Both the position numbers and the translations under genes were made by a program. From positions 372,001 to 436,000 of the forward strand of contig JAEUBA010000002.1 of NCBI GenBank assembly GCA_018257865.1: a stretch of 64,000 nucleotides of DNA. Reading direction: 5' to 3'. Source of the stretch: Stereocaulon alpinum. Taxonomy: Eukaryota; Ascomycota; Lecanoromycetes; Lecanorales; Stereocaulaceae. The notes under the pieces are model-generated. The model saw only the letters and a program-made list of their open reading frames with translations, was not told the DNA's origin and made no database searches. Below, in pieces: positions 56,411-64,000 of this stretch; position 1 is the stretch's first letter; every line of letters begins with the position of its first letter.

Positions 56411-57025
56411 ATGCGGCATAACACATCACCCTTTCTGCTCTTACTCTGCTATACCTATAAAACCTCATTCGCAGCCACAGTCCAAAACGCATACATAACC
56501 ACCAACAACCTCAACTCAATTCTCCCTGCAGCGCCTAATCCCCTCCCACCCCCTCACCCCCAAAACCTAACACAAACATACTACCACTTCCTCTCCAACG
56601 GCAACCTCCTCCACCTAGACACAACAACCTCCTACCTTCCCCTAAACGAAACCCTCAGCGTCCTCCTCCGCGCCTCAAAATCCCTCGGCAAAAAACCCAG
56701 CACGCACCCCCTCGCTTCCCACGAGCGTTTCGAAATCGGCGCCGATAGAACAGCTGAACCATACAACGAAGCTGTTTTTGTAGTTGAGCCTGTTTATGAG
56801 CAGAGATTTACGTGGGGGGATGTGCTCGCTACTGTTGAGGGGTTGAGAGAGTGGTTTGAGGAGGTGGGGGTGGAGAGGAGGGTTACGACGTATTTTTATT
56901 ATCAGGATGCGACGGCTGGTGGTGTGCCGAGGAGTTTGGGGTATGGGGCTGTTAAGAGGGTGTGGCAGCCTTTTCCGCCTGGGATGGGGGTGGCGAAAGG
57001 TGGGGATGTGGGGGCTCAGCGATGA
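56411..57025 (+). CDS. Secreted protein of unknown function
   Basis: A single frame encodes 204 residues. The first 22 (hydrophobic core FLLLLCYTY, then SFAA) form a likely signal peptide. A Pro/Asn-rich stretch follows, then YYHFLSNGNLLHLDT, EAVFVVEPVYEQRFTWGDV and LREWFEEVGVERRVTTYFY. Proteins with the RFTWGDVLATVEGLREW type of segment are seen in many ascomycetes and have no assigned role. Potential N-glycosylation sites occur (NLT, NET). Few Cys are present, unlike most effector-type secreted proteins. Base usage switches from pyrimidine-rich in the first half to G-rich in the second half of the coding strand. A short TATA-like element is upstream. Confidence 0.7.
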   Translation: MRHNTSPFLLLLCYTYKTSFAATVQNAYITTNNLNSILPAAPNPLPPPHPQNLTQTYYHFLSNGNLLHLDTTTSYLPLNETLSVLLRASKSLGKKPSTHPLASHERFEIGADRTAEPYNEAVFVVEPVYEQRFTWGDVLATVEGLREWFEEVGVERRVTTYFYYQDATAGGVPRSLGYGAVKRVWQPFPPGMGVAKGGDVGAQR

Positions 57026-57462
57026 TGGGTTGGGGATGGGGTACGGCGGGTGTGTCCTTGCGGTGGTTCTGTAGTTTGTAGGGTGCTAAAGATTGTGATG
57101 ATCAGCAATGTGTATTGATAAACCAAGTTTAGTGGGGAGAGAATTGTAAAGATGGTCTTCAGAGGTGCTTGTGTTCTGTCTTCAAGCACCAAGTGACAGT
57201 CTCAGTCTGATAGATCAGAGAATACGCGAAGTAGTGAACATGCAGACAGCACTATGATCTAGGTCCTTCTCGCCAAGTCACGGCTATTATGCATGACGAC
57301 GGGGTTGAACATCTCGCAAGGAATAATCTAGATTTTGTTCAGGTTCGTCGATAAACTTGTCCCATCTGTTTAAGTAGCTGAGGGATGTCGTCTCGACATC
57401 ACCAAGATCATTATCCGCCCATACCACGAAAAGAAGATCGCGCTCCTCGAGCTCGTCCACGA
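57026..57462. other. Convergent 3' region
   Basis: The stretch separates the ends of two convergent secreted-protein genes. No coding sequence is supported. Confidence 0.3.
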
Positions 57463-58056
57463 CTACGCAATCGAGCTTGTGGAAGTAATCGTTAGGGCCT
57501 CGCTTGTCTCGGCCGGAAGAGATTCCAAACTCTCAGTAGGACTTTCAGCAACCGGTCCTCCGCCCAAACAACCCAACTCCGCTACCTTAGAACTGAGATC
57601 GCCAAGTTCGTTAGCCAAATGTGGACATCCATCACATCTGTCATCACCATTCGACTTCGCCACATGCACGCAGCAAGCATGCAGCCACGCGGTGATTTCA
57701 GCAATGGCTATCGCAACATTGGTGCAATTCCCTGGACCGTTCAGACGGCGGTGACGCGTATGGTATGCGAGCATGTCCATTTCAGCAAGCGGCTTAGTGT
57801 TTAGCTTCTGCTTCTGTTCGTCACCGTTGTGCCCAACTTCGACTTTGATGAAGGTGGTTGGTAGGGGTTCAGAGGCGACGGGGGCTGACGACTTGCGTCG
57901 TTGTTCTCCTCGAGGATCTGACTGGTAGGATATCGTGTACCGCCCATGAGAAGGCACTTTGTATGCTGAGTCTCGAGTTTCCGCATCATGGCTAGCGTAG
58001 ACAGAAGTTGCGATGGCGACGAGGAGTCCGAAGCAGGTAGAAAGCGGGAATCTCAT
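57463..58056 (-). CDS. Secreted Cys-containing protein of unknown function
   Basis: A single exon encodes 197 residues. A signal peptide is clear (LSTCFGLLVAIATSVYAS, cleavage likely after about residue 22). A basic, low-complexity section follows, including a possible dibasic site (RHRR), then a compact Cys-rich part: GNCTNVAIAIAEITAWLHAC, CVHVAKSNGDDRCDGCPHL and ELGCLGGG. The C-terminal 35 residues are Ser/Thr/Glu-rich. The family is not recognised. The Cys cluster suggests a disulfide-held domain outside the cell. It is convergent with the other secreted-protein gene at 56411. Confidence 0.7.
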   Translation of the reverse strand: MRFPLSTCFGLLVAIATSVYASHDAETRDSAYKVPSHGRYTISYQSDPRGEQRRKSSAPVASEPLPTTFIKVEVGHNGDEQKQKLNTKPLAEMDMLAYHTRHRRLNGPGNCTNVAIAIAEITAWLHACCVHVAKSNGDDRCDGCPHLANELGDLSSKVAELGCLGGGPVAESPTESLESLPAETSEALTITSTSSIA

Positions 58057-58689
58057 TTTCTAAGTCGTTGAGAGTGTCTGGGACTCTGTCCGTAGAGTGT
58101 TGCTTTGAAGCTCTTGATGGCTGATCAAAGGGCAAGAGGAAAGCCTTTCTCTTGAGGCGCAAACTTTTGCACGTTATTTAGAGAGAAGAACTACAAGGCC
58201 AGAGCAACGCAGTCCAAGAAAGAGGAAGGTGAAGGAACAGGATATACTCGTTCTAATTCTCCATAAGGAGAATTTACGCTACATGAGAGAAAAATTGAGT
58301 AGTTGAGACCGAGCTGAACAAAGCATGTGAAAACGGTATCCACAAACGGAAGTACATTTGAGCACAATACTGCAAGCCAAGCGATGCTTTCGATTTGCGG
58401 GGTAAAACATATAACATCTTCGAAGAGTGCACCTCATGTTGATGAGCCGAGAACAACTCCAGCCTTAAGAGATGAAGTTGCGTAGAAGAGGCTCTGAGCA
58501 GCCACTTGTTGGCTGGCTGCGCAAGAAGAAGGCTTAGAGGGAACGAAATGTGGAGTACACCGCAGGATGTCAGTCTAGGACATACCCTAAAAGGGGAGGG
58601 CTTTCTCATTTGCCTGATAGCCACAGTATTTGTACATAAACCAACACCTCGCAATGTTTGCCACTAATGCCTATATTCAGTCCTACTCC
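58057..58689. other. Intergenic region
   Basis: It includes the promoter of the secreted-protein gene and the 3' flank of the ribosomal protein gene. The 126-codon minus-strand frame at 58274-58654 lacks any recognised motif and is taken as non-coding. Confidence 0.35.
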
Positions 58690-59349
58690 TCAGGACATCT
58701 CAACCACAGCGCCCAAACCCTTCATCGTCTCAATGATCTTCTCGCACTCCTCTTTGGTTACCGAGTCTTTCATCAGCTTGGGCACGCTCTCTACAAACTT
58801 CTTGCTGTCCACTAAACTCAGTCCTAACATGCTTTTGACTTCTTTAATGACTTTAGGCTTCGATCCCGCGTCGAAGGACTTGAGCGTGAGGGCGAAGAGC
58901 GTCTTTTCTTGAGCTGCAGGAGCGGCTTCTTCTTCCACTGGAGCTGCTGCTGTCGGGGCGGCGGGACCGGCAGAGAAGCCGCCCATAGGCATGTCAGGGA
59001 TGTTGAGGCGTGACTTGAGGCATAATCGTTAGCAGGGAAGTGGTGTGTGCTGTTGTTGGCGAGGAGTAGGCCCTAATGGAATCTCATGCAAATTTGGTTA
59101 AGGAGAACTCACCTTGAGATTTGAAACCAGATCTGCGGTCTCTAACAGCGTCAATTGACTTATTTGCTCAACGATAGTAGATATTTTCGGGTTCGTAGAG
59201 GCTGACGCTGCTGCTGTAGATTCCCGTCGCCGTGCTAGCGCTCTGCTTTGGTGTTGTGTAATCGCTAATGACGCTCTTTGACTAGGTCGTGAGGAGGCGA
59301 AGAATGTTCGAGCGCAGCATCGCGCAGTGGACACAGAAGAGAGAGACAT
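58690..59349 (-). CDS. MNP1: Mitochondrial large-subunit ribosomal protein bL12m (L7/L12)
   Basis: Exons 59349-59113 and 59013-58690 give 186 residues; an in-frame ATG 18 codons upstream (59403) is possible but the nearer one gives a better mitochondrial presequence (MSLSSVSTARCCARTFFASS). The N-terminal domain TIVEQISQLTLLETADLVSNLK is the L12 dimerisation helix hairpin. A Pro/Ala hinge follows (AAPVEEEAAPAAQEKT), then the C-terminal factor-binding domain with SKPKVIKEVKSMLGLSLVDSK and KEECEKIIETMKGLGAVVE. It forms the stalk that recruits elongation factors to the mitochondrial ribosome. The intron (99 nt) falls between the dimerisation domain and the hinge. The symbol follows the yeast orthologue. 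Confidence 0.93.
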
Positions 59350-59930
59350 GATGAGATCGAATTGACTGCCCTGTGAGGCTTGGATGTTGAAGCTGCACTT
59401 CAAACATCCGTAGAATTCATTAGCGCGAAATCGTCCAACGCGGAACGTTCCGCGTCATATGCCTACTACACTGCGATTCTCTGCTAACTCTCCCCACACA
59501 GCAGCTACGATGGAGTTCTATCTTTCCAGGAAGGAGTACGTTATCCTGCAATTGATGGCAATAACCTGGAGCTCTTGTATGTACCATTCCGATTTTCCAT
59601 TGTTTTCCCTTCATAATACTACTGGAGCCATTAAGCATATTTGAAGAGCAAGTTATCTCTAGCTCTCGAGACACGCCTTTCAAGTGCTAGAACCATCGAA
59701 GGAGCATGTGCTGACTCCAAGATGGTATAGATCAGATATGGGATACCTTCGTGAATCTTGACGAGAAGTACCCGGCCACACGACGCCTATCTGCCCGCCT
59801 CTGGCGAAGACTGACGGGCGGGGATGGTGTAGCAAATCCGTAATACGACGATCAAGCAGTGCAATATGCAAGTGAATGAGAGCCGTGTCGTTGCGAGTCG
59901 CTGCTTCCTGCCGCCACTAGCCAGGCAAGC
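59350..59930. promoter_or_regulatory. Divergent promoter region of the L7/L12 and neurochondrin-like genes
   Basis: About 0.6 kb separates the two divergent starts. No gene is supported in it. Confidence 0.4.
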
Positions 59931-61566
59931 ATGAACATGCGTGCTACGAAAGGAATGGAAGTCGCTGTGGCCATGCTCAGGAAAAGAGTGGATACCACTC
60001 ACTTTGTGGGACTTGCACTTCTCAAGTTCATACTCAAGCACAAATTGTATGATTAAAGCACTACAGACATCGATTACATGAGTGTTATTATAGAGGGACT
60101 TTGGGACGCGGTACTATCCAAGGCCTTCGGCGTGCTACTGAAGGCAAGGTGGGAGCGAGAAGAGGACAATGGCAGAACAGCCGGCTATTGTAGCACTCTC
60201 GGTCGGGGTCATGCATGCATGTGTGGCGCTATTGGAAGCCATCAACAAGGATGATAAGTTCTTTGGTCAACTACCAAAATCCATGGCTGTTGCTTCCTCG
60301 AGCACACCAATAACAGGGATTCAGATTATGAACATCGTCCGTACATTGGCGGCCGCCATTCATGAGGGGCACAGTCCTAGTCGTGCTACCAAGGACAATA
60401 TCAATCCTTCAAAAGACACCACTCCAGAGGGGAATAGCCCTCTCCTTGCTACCGACGACGACATTATTCGCTTTGAGGCCACCGACTTAGAGAGAGAAGA
60501 ATACCTGAATTCGACGGCTCACGTGTACATCATATTGCTGACAACAGACATTCGGTACAGTATGCCATCTCTACGCAACGCGGCAGAATACACCATGATA
60601 TCAGCGCGCCTGGCTAAAAGCTATGACATTATTGCTGCGTTCTTGCGTTTCTTCATGCCTAGCTTTGTGACACCAGAGACCGATGAATCAGAGCCAGAAG
60701 CGCCTCGTTTGCCGTCGAAACCACTCCCGCCTGAACAAGAAGTAGACCTCAAAGACAAACTAACGGCGACGATGGCATTGGCTGTCAAGCACCTGCGAGA
60801 GAGACATGTCTCCAGAACAGCAATCGGCGTTCCCTCCGACGTCAGTGTGCCTGATCTTTCTCGCTCTAGTAGCGGAGACTCTCTTCTAGGCCCAACAACA
60901 CCACATTCGACTGCCTGGTTAGGTACTCCTAGTCTATACGAAGATCCACTCACGCTCTCCCTTGTTCGTGCGCTGGCAATATGGCTCAAAGTATCCACAG
61001 ACGAGCTTTTGCGGACGAAAGCTGCTGGCATAATAGAAGTTCTGATTGCGCTCTATGAGAGTAAAACACACGACTTCCGCGGCCCTATCTGCTTCGCCGT
61101 TCTAGGTATCCTCGACACCATGGACGGGGTGCAAGCCTTTGTCGACCCAGGATGGCCGGTGCTATACGAGGACCTCAAGAAGATTGTGACTGGACAAGGC
61201 CGGGAGAATTATGGCCACGGAGAAGCCATCATCGAGGTGCTACAAAAGGCCGTTGAAGGACTACGCATGGGAGCCGTTCAGGACGACTGGTTGTCCATAT
61301 TGAAACTGGCCCGCGACGCTCTGACTAAGGCTACCCTGGAACCGGATTTTCAGCTTGCCACCAAGGTCTCTACACTCGCGGCTGAGCTGGTGGAGAAGGC
61401 TGAGGTACGAGAGCGGATCATTTACAGGCCACACGCTCAGAGCTTACTGCAGATGATCTACCAATGTGTGAAGATGGGTCACGGATTTGATGGGACTTGT
61501 AACAAGTTGGCAACAGCTGCAGATTCTTTGGAGCGGGATTATAACCTGAAGGATGCCGGTGCTTGA
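59931..61566 (+). CDS. Neurochondrin-family (DUF1941-like) protein with apparent 5' frameshifts
   Basis: The main frame 60169-61566 encodes 465 residues that are largely alpha-helical, with AAGIIEVLIALYES, FAVLGILDTMDGVQAFVDPG and a KMGHGFDGTCNKLA end, consistent with fungal neurochondrin-like proteins. Upstream the family's N-terminus is also readable but in other frames: 59931-60046 gives AMLRKRVDTTHFVGLALLK, and about 60093-60168 gives EGLWDAVLSKAFGVLLKARW. A GT-AG intron (60047-60093) joins them physically, yet the three segments sit in three different frames. Either two single-base errors or indels have occurred, or splicing is unusual. A protein starting at 60169 would lack the first conserved repeat. 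The molecular function of fungal members is unknown. I rate the family call as fairly safe and the integrity as doubtful. Confidence 0.7.
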
Positions 61567-62246
61567 GGGAGCGTGGGCGGACATATTGGGGTGTCTTGAG
61601 GATCTTTCCTAAGACTTCAGGGAAGTCCGGAACATATTCCAAAAGCTGAGGCATTCACTTTTCCGGTCTGTGACCCACCGCTATGCCTTCAATTGTCCGC
61701 AGCGGAGGTCATTATTTCTACTTCTAGAACTCATACTGGTATGCATTATTAGCCATCAATAGCAATGCTGCGAATCATAATCCATTCAAAGCGATACCTA
61801 TGATTCCAAGGTAGAAACGCTGCGTATCCGGTTCTATAGGGTATAATATCTAGCATTCTCAACACATGTCCCTCATACACAATACATCACTGGTATACAT
61901 ATCCTCGCCGCGGTTTTCAGCCCCGCCATTGTCCAGATGCATGGCTTGTTGCCCTCGGCTCGAGACAGATTCATGGCGTTGATGAGCTGCGCAATTGCCA
62001 GAAATCACGCGCATGACCCGAATATGGTGCAGGGTCTGGTACTGCGGAACATGACTATAGCAGTGTCGCTGGTTGTTGTCCAGACCGAGATCCGCGGCTT
62101 TGGAGCTCAAGTGGAGCGAGGTCTGACTCGGAGTCTGCACTGCATTTGAGTTAAATTTGTTCTGCATGTGACCTGCAGCCAATCGACGTATGAGGTCCAC
62201 TGCAAAGCCAGTTGACATTGTGGACTAACTTAATTTCGCGTTGGTA
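61567..62246. other. Convergent 3' region
   Basis: It lies between the ends of the neurochondrin-like gene and the CLC gene. A minus-strand frame at 61859-62218 (119 codons) has no recognisable motif and more likely lies in the 3' untranslated region. Confidence 0.35.
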
Positions 62247-64000
62247 TCACCGTTCGTTGGTGGGACTGTAAAGGCCGTCGGCCTCGTTGTCGTCTCGATT
62301 CAGCAAGCCTCTAGATTCACCCCCCTGCTCCTCTCTGAGTACACCGCCGCCCATCTTGCCGGAACCGTCTTCGGCTCTGTCTAGGACGTACCAGATGTCT
62401 TTCTTGGTAAGGAGGCCTTGGAGGGATCCTCTGTCGCAGAATAGGACATATCGTAGGCCGAGTTTAGAGAACATGCTGAGTGTTAGTTGAAGACTACTTT
62501 TGGCGTTGAGAGTAATAGGTGTTTGGTCCATCCATGGCCGGAGGTCGAGTGTAGAGTGGGGATCGGCGTCAGGCTGGTGGGAGAAGCATACTTCTGTTGA
62601 GGGAGGTAGTTTCCTCGGTGGGGCTGCTGCTAGCTGAAGAGCATATATGAGCTCTGTGCGCGAGATGTAGCCTAGATGAATGTTCCTGGTAGAATCGGAT
62701 ACCACTGGGAACCCTCGATAGGGCTGAGTAAGGAGCATGTCATGAATGGATTGAATGGTGTGGCCAGTCGCGGTGAGCACAGAGAGATCCTCAATCTGGG
62801 TCATGATCTGTGACACAGGCACATCAGGGACTAGAGACTCGTCTCTATTGTCCAAAAATGGATATTCCTTGAAGTGAATCCAGGTTTCGTAGATTCCACG
62901 TTTACCGAAGGCGTCGCCTACCCATTTACTGATCATAACAGCAATCATGATTGGGAGGACGTAGGTCAAGGCACCAGTGAGCTCGAACATGATGACGACA
63001 ATCGAGACGGTCATTCTGGTGACTCCAGCAAGAGCTGCCGCAGCCCCTATAATAGCGTACGTGCCTGGCGTGATGCATGGTATGTCCGGTTCGCACGTGG
63101 CGAATATGAGCGCATTGGGATGGTTTCCTTGCCAGACTTCGACGACGATACCCACTGCACGACCACACAATGCTCCTATAGCCATTGATGGGAGGATGAT
63201 CCCCGCAGGTATCTGCAATCCAAATGTGACTGACGCAAGGAGGCAGCCAGCAATAGCTGCTTCGAGGAGAAGGATAATGACACCTGCAGATGCTGCTCCG
63301 GTCTTGCATATACCAAGTTGATCATCCGTGACATTTGCGCATTCCGCGAACAGCATATACACCAGCTCCGACGACTGAGCCCTCATAAACTTATTAGGAA
63401 AGTTCACGACCGCGGTGACGGCAGCAATGACCAAGACCTCATACACAGGCATGCTTACCCAAGACGACGCCTTGCGCCATTTGGCGATTCTCATGTTCAA
63501 CTTGATGAAAACTCCGCCGTATAAGCCCCCCATGACGCCGAGAATTGCAAAGGGAACGATTTCGAAGCCATGCCATCCACTGCTGTACGTGACCTGATAC
63601 AGCACCAGCTTCCCTGTTCGAAATGGGTTAAACGCTTGCAACGTGACAGCAGCGACCATAGCACAGACAAAGCTTTGCCACATCGTCTTGTCCGGGAAAT
63701 AGTATGACAGCTGCTCCAGGCTGAAGAGCACACCTCCAATTGGTGAGCCAAAAGCAACAGAGATACCAGCCGCGGCAGCAGCAGACCAGACTTCACGTTT
63801 CCGGGCTTCGTTGTCGTTCAGACTAGGAGAAAGATGCATCAAGAGATTTGCGCAACAACAAGTCACATGAACGAGGGGGCCCTCTTTTCCAAGCCATAAA
63901 CCAGATGCCACTGCCAGACACAGTCCAAGTGACTTGACGATTAGAGTCCAGAAGCCCATAAACCGGCGGATAACGAACCCGCCCAGGACGGTCTTGATTT
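62247..64000 (-). CDS. CLC-family chloride channel/transporter (partial, 5' end outside window)
   Basis: The frame is open from the right edge (IKTVLGGFVIRR reads in from 63998) to the stop at 62247, so the N-terminal spans with the first anion-binding loop are missing from view. Visible are GKEGPLVH with the gating Glu (about 63884), FGSPIGGVLFSLEQ, FGLQIPAGIILPSMAIGALCGR (selectivity region with GxxxP features) and GAAAALAGVTRMTVSIVVIM. Two CBS domains follow at about 62830-62640 and 62520-62380, with PYRGFPVVSD and LRYVLFCDRGSLQGLLTKKD. This layout is that of intracellular eukaryotic CLCs such as yeast Gef1. The residue 57 positions after the gating Glu, where proton-coupled exchangers have Glu, is Gln (codon CAG at 63713-63711). 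The family moves chloride across vesicle or plasma membranes. Confidence 0.95.
   Translation of the reverse strand, partial: IKTVLGGFVIRRFMGFWTLIVKSLGLCLAVASGLWLGKEGPLVHVTCCCANLLMHLSPSLNDNEARKREVWSAAAAAGISVAFGSPIGGVLFSLEQLSYYFPDKTMWQSFVCAMVAAVTLQAFNPFRTGKLVLYQVTYSSGWHGFEIVPFAILGVMGGLYGGVFIKLNMRIAKWRKASSWVSMPVYEVLVIAAVTAVVNFPNKFMRAQSSELVYMLFAECANVTDDQLGICKTGAASAGVIILLLEAAIAGCLLASVTFGLQIPAGIILPSMAIGALCGRAVGIVVEVWQGNHPNALIFATCEPDIPCITPGTYAIIGAAAALAGVTRMTVSIVVIMFELTGALTYVLPIMIAVMISKWVGDAFGKRGIYETWIHFKEYPFLDNRDESLVPDVPVSQIMTQIEDLSVLTATGHTIQSIHDMLLTQPYRGFPVVSDSTRNIHLGYISRTELIYALQLAAAPPRKLPPSTEVCFSHQPDADPHSTLDLRPWMDQTPITLNAKSSLQLTLSMFSKLGLRYVLFCDRGSLQGLLTKKDIWYVLDRAEDGSGKMGGGVLREEQGGESRGLLNRDDNEADGLYSPTNER

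Noticed and set aside
58274..58654. 126-codon minus-strand frame downstream of the L7/L12 gene
   Set aside because: It has no motif and lies where the 3' untranslated region of the ribosomal protein mRNA is expected.
1..64000. CRISPR arrays, operons, bacterial ribosome-binding sites, tRNA and rRNA genes
   Set aside because: The sequence is eukaryotic with spliced genes. I saw no spaced direct repeats, and no tRNA-like cloverleaf or rRNA stretch that I could defend by eye; a covariance-model scan would be needed to exclude small RNAs.

Overview
The window reads as nuclear DNA of a filamentous ascomycete (Pezizomycotina; I cannot fix the class, a Dothideomycete is possible). The reasons are short GT-AG introns of about 45-140 nt, binuclear zinc-cluster proteins, NACHT-ankyrin NLR-like proteins, RTA1-like, PTH11/rhodopsin-like and GNAT genes typical of such fungi, and several genes broken by C-to-T/G-to-A type stops of the sort left by repeat-induced point mutation.

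Positions 2.4-21.2 kb hold the most unusual feature: two copies, about 11 kb apart and in the same order, of one three-gene module. Each copy has (A) a minus-strand gene joining an N-terminal Zn(II)2Cys6 cluster to ankyrin repeats; (B) a divergent plus-strand NLR-like gene with an N-terminal SesB-like alpha/beta-hydrolase domain, a NACHT P-loop domain and C-terminal ankyrin repeats; and (C) a plus-strand gene for a small single-span membrane protein with a conserved cytosolic-type motif. Copy 1 is at 2447-10779 and copy 2 at 13444-21232. A 922-bp terminal-inverted-repeat element with a TA target duplication lies between them (10877-11798). The hydrolase domains lack the nucleophile serine in both copies, and copy 1 also has an in-frame stop there.

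Positions 21.7-29.4 kb carry a GNAT acetyltransferase, a class 3 lipase and a DXD-type glycosyltransferase with a LamG-like domain and C-terminal membrane spans. Positions 30-38.6 kb are mostly gene remains: a coiled-coil gene, a secreted Cys-rich gene and an MFS transporter, all with premature stops; only a 71-residue Cys-rich ORF looks intact. Positions 39-45.3 kb return to working genes: a Ser/Thr kinase, mitochondrial dihydroxy-acid dehydratase (ILV3) and a dual-specificity phosphatase. After 3 kb without genes come an RTA1-like membrane protein and two more broken genes (49.7-53 kb). Positions 54-64 kb hold an E2-F-box fusion, two secreted proteins of unknown role, mitochondrial ribosomal protein L7/L12, a neurochondrin-like gene with apparent frameshifts, and a CLC chloride transporter cut by the window edge.

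The housekeeping genes show no shared pathway. The layout is blocks of conserved genes separated by accessory or decaying DNA. Only the duplicated NLR module looks like a functional unit, and its role in non-self recognition is inferred, not shown.
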